Assembly (NCBI RefSeq): GCF_001404515.1
Contig: NZ_CXWE01000004.1
Location: 248,001 to 312,000 of the forward strand
Direction of reading: 5' to 3'
Origin: Roseibium album
Lineage (GTDB): Bacteria; Pseudomonadota; Alphaproteobacteria; Rhizobiales; Stappiaceae
Length of the DNA stretch: 64,000 nucleotides
Positions 44,392-52,189 of the stretch are shown piece after piece. The stretch's first letter is position 1. Every line of letters begins with the position of its first letter. The notes below the pieces were generated by a model. That model saw nothing but the letters and a program-made list of their open reading frames with translations. It did no database searches and was not told the origin of the DNA. A program made the position numbers and the translations under genes.

Positions 44392-45006
44392 ATGTCGTCC
44401 ATTCGCTCCTCAAACACCATTCTTGCGGGCCGTCTTCCCGGAATTTTGACTGTTCTCGCATTCGTTGTTGCGCTCGTTGCTCCGATGCAACCGGCCGGCG
44501 CGGGCCCGATTTCGGGAACCTACACGCTCTCACCGGCCAATATCGACACAGGGTTTACCGTGCGTGTTCTTGGTGGACGTTCAGTGAAGGGCGCCTTCAA
44601 GAAAGTGTCCGGCAAGATGATCCTTGATCAGAACAGGCCGGAAAAAAGCCGTGTCAATGTCACCATCGACCTGTCAAGCGTTCAGACCAACAACGACAAG
44701 GTGACGGGCTTCCTGAAAAGTTCGGCCATGTTCAATGTTGCAAAATATCCGGTCGCCAGTTTCCAGAGCACCCGGATCCGTATTACCGGGAAAAACTCGG
44801 CGGAAGTGGAAGGTGTCCTGTCCCTGCGAGGCAAGACGAAACGCACCAAACTTGAGGTCACGATCACCGGAACCAAAGGCAACGGCCGTGTCGGTTTCGA
44901 GGTCTCCGGCGGTTTTTTCCGCAGCTTTTACGGTATGGAAGCCGGTTTGCCGATTTATGCCGACAAGGTGAACCTGAAGATCAAGGGCACGGGACGCCGC
45001 GGCTGA
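44392..45006 (+). CDS. YceI-family periplasmic protein
   Basis: This 204-residue protein has a signal peptide (to about 38, PAGAG) and a YceI lipocalin-like domain that binds isoprenoid chains: YTLSPANIDTGFTV at the start, FKSSAMFNVAKYPVASFQST in the middle and a lipocalin-like end. Physiological ligand unknown; polyisoprenoids are typical. The ATG at 44392 has AAGGAA at good spacing. A strong terminator follows. Confidence 0.9.
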   Translation: MSSIRSSNTILAGRLPGILTVLAFVVALVAPMQPAGAGPISGTYTLSPANIDTGFTVRVLGGRSVKGAFKKVSGKMILDQNRPEKSRVNVTIDLSSVQTNNDKVTGFLKSSAMFNVAKYPVASFQSTRIRITGKNSAEVEGVLSLRGKTKRTKLEVTITGTKGNGRVGFEVSGGFFRSFYGMEAGLPIYADKVNLKIKGTGRRG

Positions 45007-45026
45007 CGAGTTTCACACGCTTCCCG

Positions 45027-45066
45027 AACAAAGAGCGCGCAAGCCCGGGGCTGCGCGCTCTTTGTT
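45027..45066. terminator. Bidirectional rho-independent terminator
   Basis: AACAAAGAGCGCGC (45027-45040) and GCGCGCTCTTTGTT (45053-45066) form a perfect 14-bp stem around a 12-base loop. The T-rich and A-rich ends let it work for both the yceI gene and the convergent binding-protein gene that ends at 45096. Confidence 0.8.
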
Positions 45067-45095
45067 CGACGTGTTCAATGCAGGACCGATTTGTG

Positions 45096-46199
45096 TCACC
45101 GTACCCTGGGCGCGCCGTCTCGCCATTCGTAAATCACAAAACCAGGTGTGTTGCTGTCGCCTCTCTCGTCAAATCGCACCTCTCCGAGGATCGTGTCGAA
45201 AACGTCGTTGGAAAGTGTTTCCGCGATCGCATCCATGCCCGTTTCCCCTGCCCTGTTTGCCGCCTGGGCCCACGCCTGGACAGCGGCATATGTCGTCAGC
45301 GCATAGCGGTCCGCCGGTTTGCCGGCCTCTTCAAGAGTTGCAACGACGGCAGTCGTCCCGGGAAAATCGCGCGGGTCAACCGGATAGGTCAGCAGGGTAC
45401 CGTTTCCAGCGGCACCGGCAACCGCGATAAATTCGTCCGCCATTAGCGCATCTCCGGACACCAGCACGGCATCCAGTGCCTGCCGAACCATCTCCAGCTT
45501 GATCAGCCCGGCTTCCGGATGGTAGCCGCCGAGATAAACCACACCGACATTTTCCAGACCAAGTTGCGAAACGAGATAACGGTAGTCATCTTCCCCTGCA
45601 TCGAAACCGAGCGAAATGCTCTCGGATTTGCCGAGATTGTTGATCGTGGCTTTCACCGCATCGCTCAGTCCCTTGCCGTAGGCAGTCTTGTCATGAAGGA
45701 TAGCAATCCGGGCATCACCAAAATTGTCGACAAGAAAACGCCCGGCAACGTCTGCTTGCTGATCGTCCCTCGGCGCCAGTCGGAAAACACCTGGTCCGGG
45801 ACGTTCGTCTGTAAACTTCGGCAACGTGGTTGCTGGCGAAATCTGGACGATCCCCGCATCCGCATAGACTTCGCTGGCAGGGATGGACGCATTGAAGCAG
45901 AAATGCCCGGCAACGAAGACGACACCCCTGCCGATGAGCTGATTGGCAACTGCGACAGCCTTGTCGGCATCGCAGCCGTCATCCGCGATTTCAAGGACGA
46001 GCGGTTCGCCATTGACACCGCCGGAGGCATTGATGTCCGCCACCGCCTGTTCGGCGCCGGCCCGCATCTGCGCACCAAGATCGCGGAATTGTCCATCCAT
46101 CGGACCGGCAATTGCAATCGGGATATCAGGGTATGCCGAGCCCGAATAAACACTACCGGCAAGAAAAAGTGCGCCGGTCGCAAATTGACGAAATGTCAT
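45096..46199 (-). CDS. Liv-type (branched-chain amino acid family) ABC binding protein
   Basis: This 367-residue type 1 periplasmic-binding protein has a signal peptide (to about 23) and then IAIAGPMDGQFRDLGAQMRAGAEQAVADIN, the LivJ/LivK opening. Signature parts include INASGGVNG, GHFCFNASIPASEVYADAGIVQISP and a final FDERGDSNTPGFVIYEW. The ATG at 46199 has GGAGATCC upstream. No permeases or ATPases accompany it, so it serves a transporter encoded elsewhere. Ligand not determined; such proteins also bind amides and urea. Confidence 0.88.
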   Translation of the reverse strand: MTFRQFATGALFLAGSVYSGSAYPDIPIAIAGPMDGQFRDLGAQMRAGAEQAVADINASGGVNGEPLVLEIADDGCDADKAVAVANQLIGRGVVFVAGHFCFNASIPASEVYADAGIVQISPATTLPKFTDERPGPGVFRLAPRDDQQADVAGRFLVDNFGDARIAILHDKTAYGKGLSDAVKATINNLGKSESISLGFDAGEDDYRYLVSQLGLENVGVVYLGGYHPEAGLIKLEMVRQALDAVLVSGDALMADEFIAVAGAAGNGTLLTYPVDPRDFPGTTAVVATLEEAGKPADRYALTTYAAVQAWAQAANRAGETGMDAIAETLSNDVFDTILGEVRFDERGDSNTPGFVIYEWRDGAPRVR

Positions 46200-46413
46200 C
46201 CGGATCTCCAGGACGTTGAATACCACATATCCATCCCTACCGCCGGACGTCGGAAATCTCAATCCACGGTAGACACGTCAGGTGAAGGTAAAGACGTGTC
46301 ACGCATAACTATCCGCCGGTTTTTCCTAGGCACGGCAGGACCGGCTGATTAAACTCCGGCAACACACTCAGAACCAGCTGATTCAGCCGCAGCCTGCCTT
46401 GGGAGCAGAACCT

Positions 46414-46932
46414 ATGCCAACGCAAGACCCGGAACCAAGCCGGCTGCCACTCGACACAACGAGCTTTCGGGAAGCCATGAGCCGCATCGCGGCCGCGGTC
46501 CACGTGGTAACGACGGACGGCCCCGGCGGACGGCAAGGTGCAACTGTTTCCGCAGCCTGCTCGGTAAGTGACGATCCGGCAAGCATTCTGATCTGCCTCA
46601 ACAGGCAGACCCGGATGCACAGTGCCGTTCTGAAGAACCGCTGTTTCTGCCTGAACACCCTGACCCACGATCATCAGGAAATCTCGGATACCTTTGCCGG
46701 CCGGTTCGATCTGGAGATACCGGATCGCTTTGTAAAGGGCGAATGGACCAATCTGGCGACCGGCTGTCCGGCGCTGGACAGTGCAAGGCTCAGTGTCGAT
46801 TGCGATATCTACTCGGTTTCCGAAATGGGAACGCATTCGATCATTGTCGGTACGGTAGTCGACCTGCGCATGACCGATCCGGGCAAATCGCTGCTTTATG
46901 TTCGCCGCGGCTACAAAAGCCTCGACACCTGA
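46414..46932 (+). CDS. Flavin reductase (HpaC/RutF-like)
   Basis: This 172-residue NAD(P)H:flavin oxidoreductase has FREAMSRIAAAVHVVTTDGPGGRQGATVSAACSVSDDPASILICLN, the classical FMN-binding start of HpaC/RutF reductases, and a closing GLVYVRRGY-type end (LLYVRRGYKSL). It supplies reduced flavin to a monooxygenase, none of which is adjacent. The ATG at 46414 has GGGAG at suitable distance; a TTG 15 bases upstream is less likely. It may be transcribed with the P1-family hydrolase 51 bp downstream. Confidence 0.88.
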   Translation: MPTQDPEPSRLPLDTTSFREAMSRIAAAVHVVTTDGPGGRQGATVSAACSVSDDPASILICLNRQTRMHSAVLKNRCFCLNTLTHDHQEISDTFAGRFDLEIPDRFVKGEWTNLATGCPALDSARLSVDCDIYSVSEMGTHSIIVGTVVDLRMTDPGKSLLYVRRGYKSLDT

Positions 46933-46982
46933 CCGGCGACGGCCCAAACTGCGCTTGCCTCTCACTCCCGGAACAATTCTTC

Positions 46983-47987
46983 ATGCCAGGTGCCCGCAAT
47001 CTCATCACTGACGTCCCAGGCCTGAAGGTCGGCAACGCGACCGACACGGAGCTTAAGTCCGGGGCGACCGTTCTCGTACCAGAGGAACCAGCCGTAGCCT
47101 CCGTTGCCATTCATGGCGGAGCCCCTGGAACGCGAGAAATCGCGTTGCTCGAACCCGAGCAGACGGTCGAGAAAATCGATGCCATCGTATTGGCAGGCGG
47201 ATCCGCCTTCGGTCTTGACGCAGGCGCCGGCGTTCAGGGACGACTGGCGGAGTTGGGATACGGTTTTGCCGTTGGACCGGTCCGTGTGCCCATCGTGCCG
47301 ACAGCCATCTTGTTCGACCTGCTGAATGGCGGCGACAAGAGCTGGGGCCAGGCAGCGCCCTATCGCGACCTGGGTCGCTCCGCGCTCGACGCAATGTCAT
47401 ATGATTTCGCTCTCGGATCAATCGGTGCGGGAACTGGCGCAACCACTGCCAATCTCAAGGGCGGCTTGGGATCCGCCTCACAGGTTCTCGACAACGGTGT
47501 CACTGTCGGAGCGATCGTGGCGGTCAACGCGCTCGGCCGCGCCACAATAGGCGACAGTGCTCATTTCTGGGCCGCTCCCTTTGAAGTCGGCGGAGAATTC
47601 GGCGGCCGCGGACTTGCAAACCCGTTCCCGCAGGACGCAGTTGAGGTGCGCACCAAGCTGGATGCGCTGAAAGCGGGTGCAAACACGACGATAGCGGCAG
47701 TCGCAACCGATGCCGTTCTGACCAAGGGCGAAGCGAAACGGCTTGCCGTCATGGCTCATGACGGACTGGCCCGGGCTTTGTGGCCTGCTCATACTCCGCT
47801 GGATGGTGATCTGGTGTTTGCGCTTTCCACAGGTCAACGCGGGCTGGAGAGCGGATTGGAAGACATGGTCCGGCTCGGTGCCGCTGCCGCATCCTGTCTG
47901 GCGCGTGCAATCGCCAGGGGGATCTACAACGCCTCCCCCGCTGAAGGCGATCCCGTGCCCACCTGGCATCAGAAATTCGACACCTGA
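46983..47987 (+). CDS. P1-family (DmpA/NylC-like) N-terminal-nucleophile hydrolase
   Basis: This 334-residue protein belongs to the P1/S58 family that self-cleaves into two chains. It has NLITDVPGLKVGNATD, VLAGGSAFGLDAGAGV and the conserved GAGTGATTANLKGGLGSAS. The likely autocleavage site, by analogy to NylC, is N234-T235 (ANTTIAAVATD), leaving T235 as nucleophile. Members act on peptides with D- or beta-residues or on nylon oligomers. The ATG at 46983 gives the standard length; the upstream-open frame overlaps the flavin reductase and is rejected. Confidence 0.87.
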   Translation: MPGARNLITDVPGLKVGNATDTELKSGATVLVPEEPAVASVAIHGGAPGTREIALLEPEQTVEKIDAIVLAGGSAFGLDAGAGVQGRLAELGYGFAVGPVRVPIVPTAILFDLLNGGDKSWGQAAPYRDLGRSALDAMSYDFALGSIGAGTGATTANLKGGLGSASQVLDNGVTVGAIVAVNALGRATIGDSAHFWAAPFEVGGEFGGRGLANPFPQDAVEVRTKLDALKAGANTTIAAVATDAVLTKGEAKRLAVMAHDGLARALWPAHTPLDGDLVFALSTGQRGLESGLEDMVRLGAAAASCLARAIARGIYNASPAEGDPVPTWHQKFDT

Positions 47988-48051
47988 ATAAATCCGATCG
48001 AAGGAAAGCAACGTATTCTGCGCAGGTCGAATGATCAAAGGTCCTGCTTAG

Positions 48052-48567
48052 ATGACATCGTTGCGAAATGCTCTCGTTTGTTCCCTTCTCCTGCTTGCAT
48101 CGACAGCATCACCCGCTCTGGCGGGGCAGCTTGTGCTCGAGGAATTCTTTCGCGGCAAGACGGTTGGAAAGGGCGTTTTTGAAAGCAAGATCGCTGGTGT
48201 CTATCGTCCCTTCACTGTTTACCTCAAGGGCACATGGAATGCGCGCACGTTCACACTTCGTCTTCGCGAGGACTTTGTTTACGAGGATGGCGAAAGAGAT
48301 ACCAAGACCTGGTTCTTTCAAAAGGTAGCCAACGGACGCTACATCGGTCAACGCGCCGACGTGATTGCCCCGTCAAATGTGAGAACCGACGGGAACGGCG
48401 CGCTAAGATTTTCCTATGTCGCGGAACTGGAAACGGAAAATGGCCCGCTTCTTCTGAAATTCGACGACACACTGACACAAATTGACCGGAGAACGGTGCG
48501 GAACACCGCCAGGGTCATGAAGGCAGGGTTTACGATCGGCACTGTCGACCTGACTTTCAAAAAATAA
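48052..48567 (+). CDS. DUF3833 family exported protein
   Basis: This 171-residue protein has a signal peptide (to about 25, SPALAG) and the DUF3833 pattern: LEEFFRGKTVGKGVFES, GVYRPFTVYLKGTW and LREDFVYEDGERDTKTWFF. It lies 64 bp after the P1 hydrolase on the same strand. Function unknown; some members are predicted lipoproteins, but no lipobox is present here. Confidence 0.85.
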   Translation: MTSLRNALVCSLLLLASTASPALAGQLVLEEFFRGKTVGKGVFESKIAGVYRPFTVYLKGTWNARTFTLRLREDFVYEDGERDTKTWFFQKVANGRYIGQRADVIAPSNVRTDGNGALRFSYVAELETENGPLLLKFDDTLTQIDRRTVRNTARVMKAGFTIGTVDLTFKK

Positions 48568-48664
48568 CTCTACGGAAACAAAGCCCTCTACATTCACACT
48601 TGAAAGAAAGCGGGTAGCCCGCATAACATCCCAAAGCATTTTTTGTTTTCGGGGTTTTCAGGCA

Positions 48665-50149
48665 ATGATTTTTACAAGAACTATCGCGGCAGGCGCACAG
48701 AATATACTTGCACTTCTGTTCATATTGCCGGCCATCCTTGTGAATGCAAGCGCTTTCGCTGACGACACACAACTGGCTGAATCGCTCGAGGCAACATTGA
48801 CCGAACGGTTCAACGGCGACTTCGAAGCAATTCTCGAACGCGGCTACCTTCGGGTCCTCATTCCGTTTTCGAAAACGGGTTTTTTCATCGACAAGGGTGT
48901 TCAAAGGGGCAGTTCCGTTGACCTGATGACGGAACTCGGGAAGCACCTAGATGAATTGCACGGCAAGAAAGTTGCAGACTTCGAAATCGTGTTGATCCCG
49001 ACGCCACGCGAAAAACTCTTCTCAAATCTTGCCGATGGCCGAGGCGACATGGCAGTCGGCAACCTGACGATTACCGAGGAGCGCCGGAAACTGGTCAGTT
49101 TTTCAACACCGCTTCTGAAAGACGTCCACGAAGTTCCGGTAACACTCGACAGCGAGCCAGAACTAACCGCACCTAAAGATCTTTCCGGGCGCAAGATATA
49201 TGTCCGAAAGTCGGCTTCCTACTATCAAAGTCTAGAAGCCCTGAACCGGAAATGGGCCCGCGATGGTACAAAGACCATGCAAATCGCGCTCGCGGACGAC
49301 CGTTTTGAAGATGAAGATATTCTGGAAATGGTCGCCGCAGGAACGGTTCCGATGACGATCGTCGACCAACACAAGGCGGAGCTGTGGCTGGAAGTTCTGG
49401 AGGGTCTCAAGCTGCACCCCAAGGCTGCGATACGCACGGATGGTGAAATTGCAATTGCAATTCGAAGCGATGCTCCCGCGCTTCTTGCAGAAATCAACGG
49501 ATTTGCTGCGACGGTGAAGAAAGGGACCCTGCTCGGCAATCTGATTTTCAAGAAGTATCTCCAGGAAGCCGACTACCTCAGGAACATGCGTGACAAGAGC
49601 TACCAAGCCGATCTGGAGAAATTCACCGAATTGTTCGAGAGATACGGAGAAGAATACAAATTCGACTGGCTGTTGATCGCGGCGCAGAGTTTCCAGGAAT
49701 CCAGATTCGATCCCAAGGCCCACAGCCGGGCCGGTGCGGTCGGTCTCATGCAGATCAAGCCTTCAACCGCAGAAGGAGATCCCATCAACATCAGGGGGAT
49801 TGCGGCAGATACCGACAAGAACGTCCATGCAGGCGTGAAATACCTGCGTCACATTGCAGACCAGTATTTTGCTGACCTTGCCGGCGACCAGGCCGACCAG
49901 ATCTTTTTTGCGCTTGCAGCTTACAACGCAGGACCCAGTCGCTTTGAAAAGTTGCGCAAACAGGCAGAAAAACAGGGTTATGACCCTGATAAATGGTTTG
50001 GCAATGTGGAATGGATTGTCGCCGCCAAAATTGGCCGGCAGCCGATCGAGTATGTTGGCAATATCTATCAGTATTATGTCGTGTTCCACAACATAAGGAA
50101 GCACCAGGAGGCCGGTGCCGCCGCGGAGAAAGCGACGGCAACGAAATAG
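48665..50149 (+). CDS. MltF-like lytic transglycosylase
   Basis: This 494-residue protein has a signal peptide (to about 32), a solute-binding (SBP-3) domain (about 55-300; ADGRGDMAVGNLTITEERR) and a C-terminal SLT domain (about 320-450) with the catalytic glutamate E345 in SFQESRFDP and AVGLMQIKPST, AAYNAGP. Membrane-bound MltF cuts glycan strands; the N-terminal domain acts as a regulatory muropeptide sensor. The domain order and length fit the family. Confidence 0.9.
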   Translation: MIFTRTIAAGAQNILALLFILPAILVNASAFADDTQLAESLEATLTERFNGDFEAILERGYLRVLIPFSKTGFFIDKGVQRGSSVDLMTELGKHLDELHGKKVADFEIVLIPTPREKLFSNLADGRGDMAVGNLTITEERRKLVSFSTPLLKDVHEVPVTLDSEPELTAPKDLSGRKIYVRKSASYYQSLEALNRKWARDGTKTMQIALADDRFEDEDILEMVAAGTVPMTIVDQHKAELWLEVLEGLKLHPKAAIRTDGEIAIAIRSDAPALLAEINGFAATVKKGTLLGNLIFKKYLQEADYLRNMRDKSYQADLEKFTELFERYGEEYKFDWLLIAAQSFQESRFDPKAHSRAGAVGLMQIKPSTAEGDPINIRGIAADTDKNVHAGVKYLRHIADQYFADLAGDQADQIFFALAAYNAGPSRFEKLRKQAEKQGYDPDKWFGNVEWIVAAKIGRQPIEYVGNIYQYYVVFHNIRKHQEAGAAAEKATATK

Positions 50150-50158
50150 TCCGGCCGG

Positions 50159-50740
50159 TCAGGCGGCCCTGCGGCCGAGATGGCCAGCGCGGGACAGCAT
50201 TTTTGTCCGCTCTGCATCGTTCGATCCATGGATCGGCGAGAACACGTGATAACCCTTTGGCTTGAAACCGCAAAAAGCCAGGATCTGCTTTTCGGTCTGT
50301 TTCCTGATACCGGCGCCGTATATCCACTTGAAGATCCATCCGGGGGTATCGGCCGTGACAAGTACCTCGGCCGAGCGTCCCTTGAGGAGCTTTTCCGGAA
50401 TGGTTTTGCCTTTCACATACTTGAACGCCTTTCCAGAAAGCAGCACCCGGTCAAACAGTCCCTTCAGCTTGGCGGGGTGCCCGCCCCACCAGAGGGGGTG
50501 AACGATCACGATGTGCTCGCACCATGTGATGTCTTCCCAAAATGCCTGCAGGTCAGGCTCCAGTTGCGGGCCTTGGTCGAAATCCGATGTGCCATAGTCG
50601 GGATTGAAGTCCAGCTTTGACAGGTGCCGGACACGAACCTCATGTCCCTTTGTTCCGGCTTCCCGCGAATATTCTTCCGCCAGAGCACTGCAGAAGGATC
50701 CGTTCGCAGGATGTCCGTCGAGAACCAGTATGCGTGTCAT
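50159..50740 (-). CDS. Flavodoxin-like NAD(P)H quinone reductase
   Basis: This 193-residue protein of the KefF/MdaB/NQO family has the flavin-binding VLDGHPANGSFCSAL and WPLWWGG-like motif (HPLWWGGHPAKLKGLFDRV). It reduces quinones by two electrons, avoiding semiquinone stress. It is divergently transcribed from a TetR gene with two operators between, so it is very probably a TetR-repressed detoxification enzyme. Confidence 0.88.
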   Translation of the reverse strand: MTRILVLDGHPANGSFCSALAEEYSREAGTKGHEVRVRHLSKLDFNPDYGTSDFDQGPQLEPDLQAFWEDITWCEHIVIVHPLWWGGHPAKLKGLFDRVLLSGKAFKYVKGKTIPEKLLKGRSAEVLVTADTPGWIFKWIYGAGIRKQTEKQILAFCGFKPKGYHVFSPIHGSNDAERTKMLSRAGHLGRRAA

Positions 50741-50782
50741 CTTCTCACTCTCTTGTTGAATGGCTTTTGCCTACATAAAAAT

Positions 50783-50844
50783 TGACCACGGTCATTTTTT
50801 GACACTATTATGCTCCAAGGTCAAGAATTATTTGACCGTGGTCA
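50783..50844. promoter_or_regulatory. Twin TetR operators in the quinone reductase/TetR promoter
   Basis: TGACCACGGTCA (50783-50794) and TGACCGTGGTCA (50833-50844) are reverse complements of each other and near-palindromic (TGACC-N2-GGTCA). Their starts are exactly 50 bp apart, and each sits close to one of the two divergent starts. This is the layout of a TetR repressor controlling itself and the divergent enzyme gene. Confidence 0.7.
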
Positions 50845-50859
50845 TTTTTATGAGGTCAC

Positions 50860-51477
50860 ATGACACGCAAACCCCAGCAACGCAGCATCGCCACCCGTGC
50901 CCGAGTACTTCAGGCTGCAAGGGAATTGAGCGATAGGCATGGCCTGGAACTGGTGACCGCCGAGGCTGTTGCCACACAAGCAGGTGTCGCCAAAGGAACC
51001 GTTTTTTCCCATTTCGGCGATATGGACGGTTTGTTGTCATATGTGCTGCGGGACAGGCTCGAGGCCCTGCGGACGGGACCGGAAACAGACGCCAGTCAGC
51101 AACTCGACCTTTCGGATCCGGTCGGTTTGCTCCTCCAGCGAATGATGGCGTTGATTTCGGTGATCACGGACAGTCCCACGATCCTGCGTCTGTTCCTGGA
51201 CAATATCGGAGTGACCAAGCCGAATTGCGCGGTTGAATTCGTTGAGACGCTGGATGCCCTCGATGCCGAACTGGCTACTTTCCTCGAAAAATGGCAAGGC
51301 TCGGAAGCCCTTTCACCGGCACTGCGCAAGGACAGGACCCCGGAAGAAATGGTGGACGGCTTAATTGCCTTCATGATCCATGGTGCAATCCTGCTGAAAA
51401 GTCATCAGATGACGGATCGTTCGGAACTTGAAGCCAGACTGCGCCGGCATGTTGAGGCTTTTCTGCTGACAGGCTGA
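50860..51477 (+). CDS. TetR-family transcriptional repressor
   Basis: This 205-residue protein has an N-terminal TetR helix-turn-helix (LVTAEAVATQAGVAKGTVFSHFGDMDGLL) and an effector-binding C-terminus. GAGG precedes the ATG. Two inverted operators lie upstream, shared with the divergent quinone reductase gene, so a ligand such as a quinone or electrophile is the likely inducer (inferred). Confidence 0.9.
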   Translation: MTRKPQQRSIATRARVLQAARELSDRHGLELVTAEAVATQAGVAKGTVFSHFGDMDGLLSYVLRDRLEALRTGPETDASQQLDLSDPVGLLLQRMMALISVITDSPTILRLFLDNIGVTKPNCAVEFVETLDALDAELATFLEKWQGSEALSPALRKDRTPEEMVDGLIAFMIHGAILLKSHQMTDRSELEARLRRHVEAFLLTG

Positions 51478-51488
51478 AGAACGGGTTA

Positions 51489-51974
51489 TCAATCCCCACC
51501 GGGAAGTTCACCGGGCCACGTCACGACATGATATTCATATTGGTCAAGTTCCATACCGTCCTCCGGGACGGTTTTTCCTCGCACGGAAATGCCGGCCTGA
51601 TGCACAGTGTCGCTTTCACCGGAAACTAGGGGGTGCCACCAGTATAGATCCAGTCCTTCACGGACCAGTCGATAGGCACAGGTTGGCGGCAGCCAGGTCA
51701 GCGTTCTCACTTCTCCCGGTGTCAGCTGAATGCAATCCGGCACGGTCGCTGCCCTGTTTTCGTAGTCGACGCAGCGGCAGCTGTCACCGTCCAGAAGGGT
51801 GCAGGCGACATTGGTCCAGACGATCTCGCCGGTGTCCCAGTCTTCCAGCTTGTTCAGGCAACAGCGTGCGCATCCGTCGCAAAGAGATTCCCACTCCCTG
51901 GTCGACATGTCGTCCAGCGATTTCGTTTTCCAGAACGGTGCAGTTTCTTCATTATTGTTGGACACAATGGTCAT
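51489..51974 (-). CDS. YcgN family cysteine-cluster protein
   Basis: This 161-residue UPF0260/YcgN protein has the N-terminal cluster C32-x2-C35-x2-C38-C39 (LCDGCARCC) and further cysteines (NVACTLL, SCRCVDY), a likely iron-sulfur or zinc site. WWHPL and GK are typical. It converges with the TetR gene (stops 11 bp apart). Function unknown. Confidence 0.9.
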   Translation of the reverse strand: MTIVSNNNEETAPFWKTKSLDDMSTREWESLCDGCARCCLNKLEDWDTGEIVWTNVACTLLDGDSCRCVDYENRAATVPDCIQLTPGEVRTLTWLPPTCAYRLVREGLDLYWWHPLVSGESDTVHQAGISVRGKTVPEDGMELDQYEYHVVTWPGELPGGD

Positions 51975-52189
51975 GGGCCTGCCTGGATGAGTGGGGTTGG
52001 CCTGTTGCGCCTATCACGCAAAGACCGGCACGGCAACACGGATCCATGTGACCACGATGCGCGCCCTCGCTTCTGCCAACGGGATCAATAATCTGGGAGC
52101 AGTTGTTGATGCCCCTGGAGACCGGTTTTCACGCCGCTCAAAAAGAGCTAGTTTGATTGTATTGCACCTGATCCGGAGATCCTGTTCGC

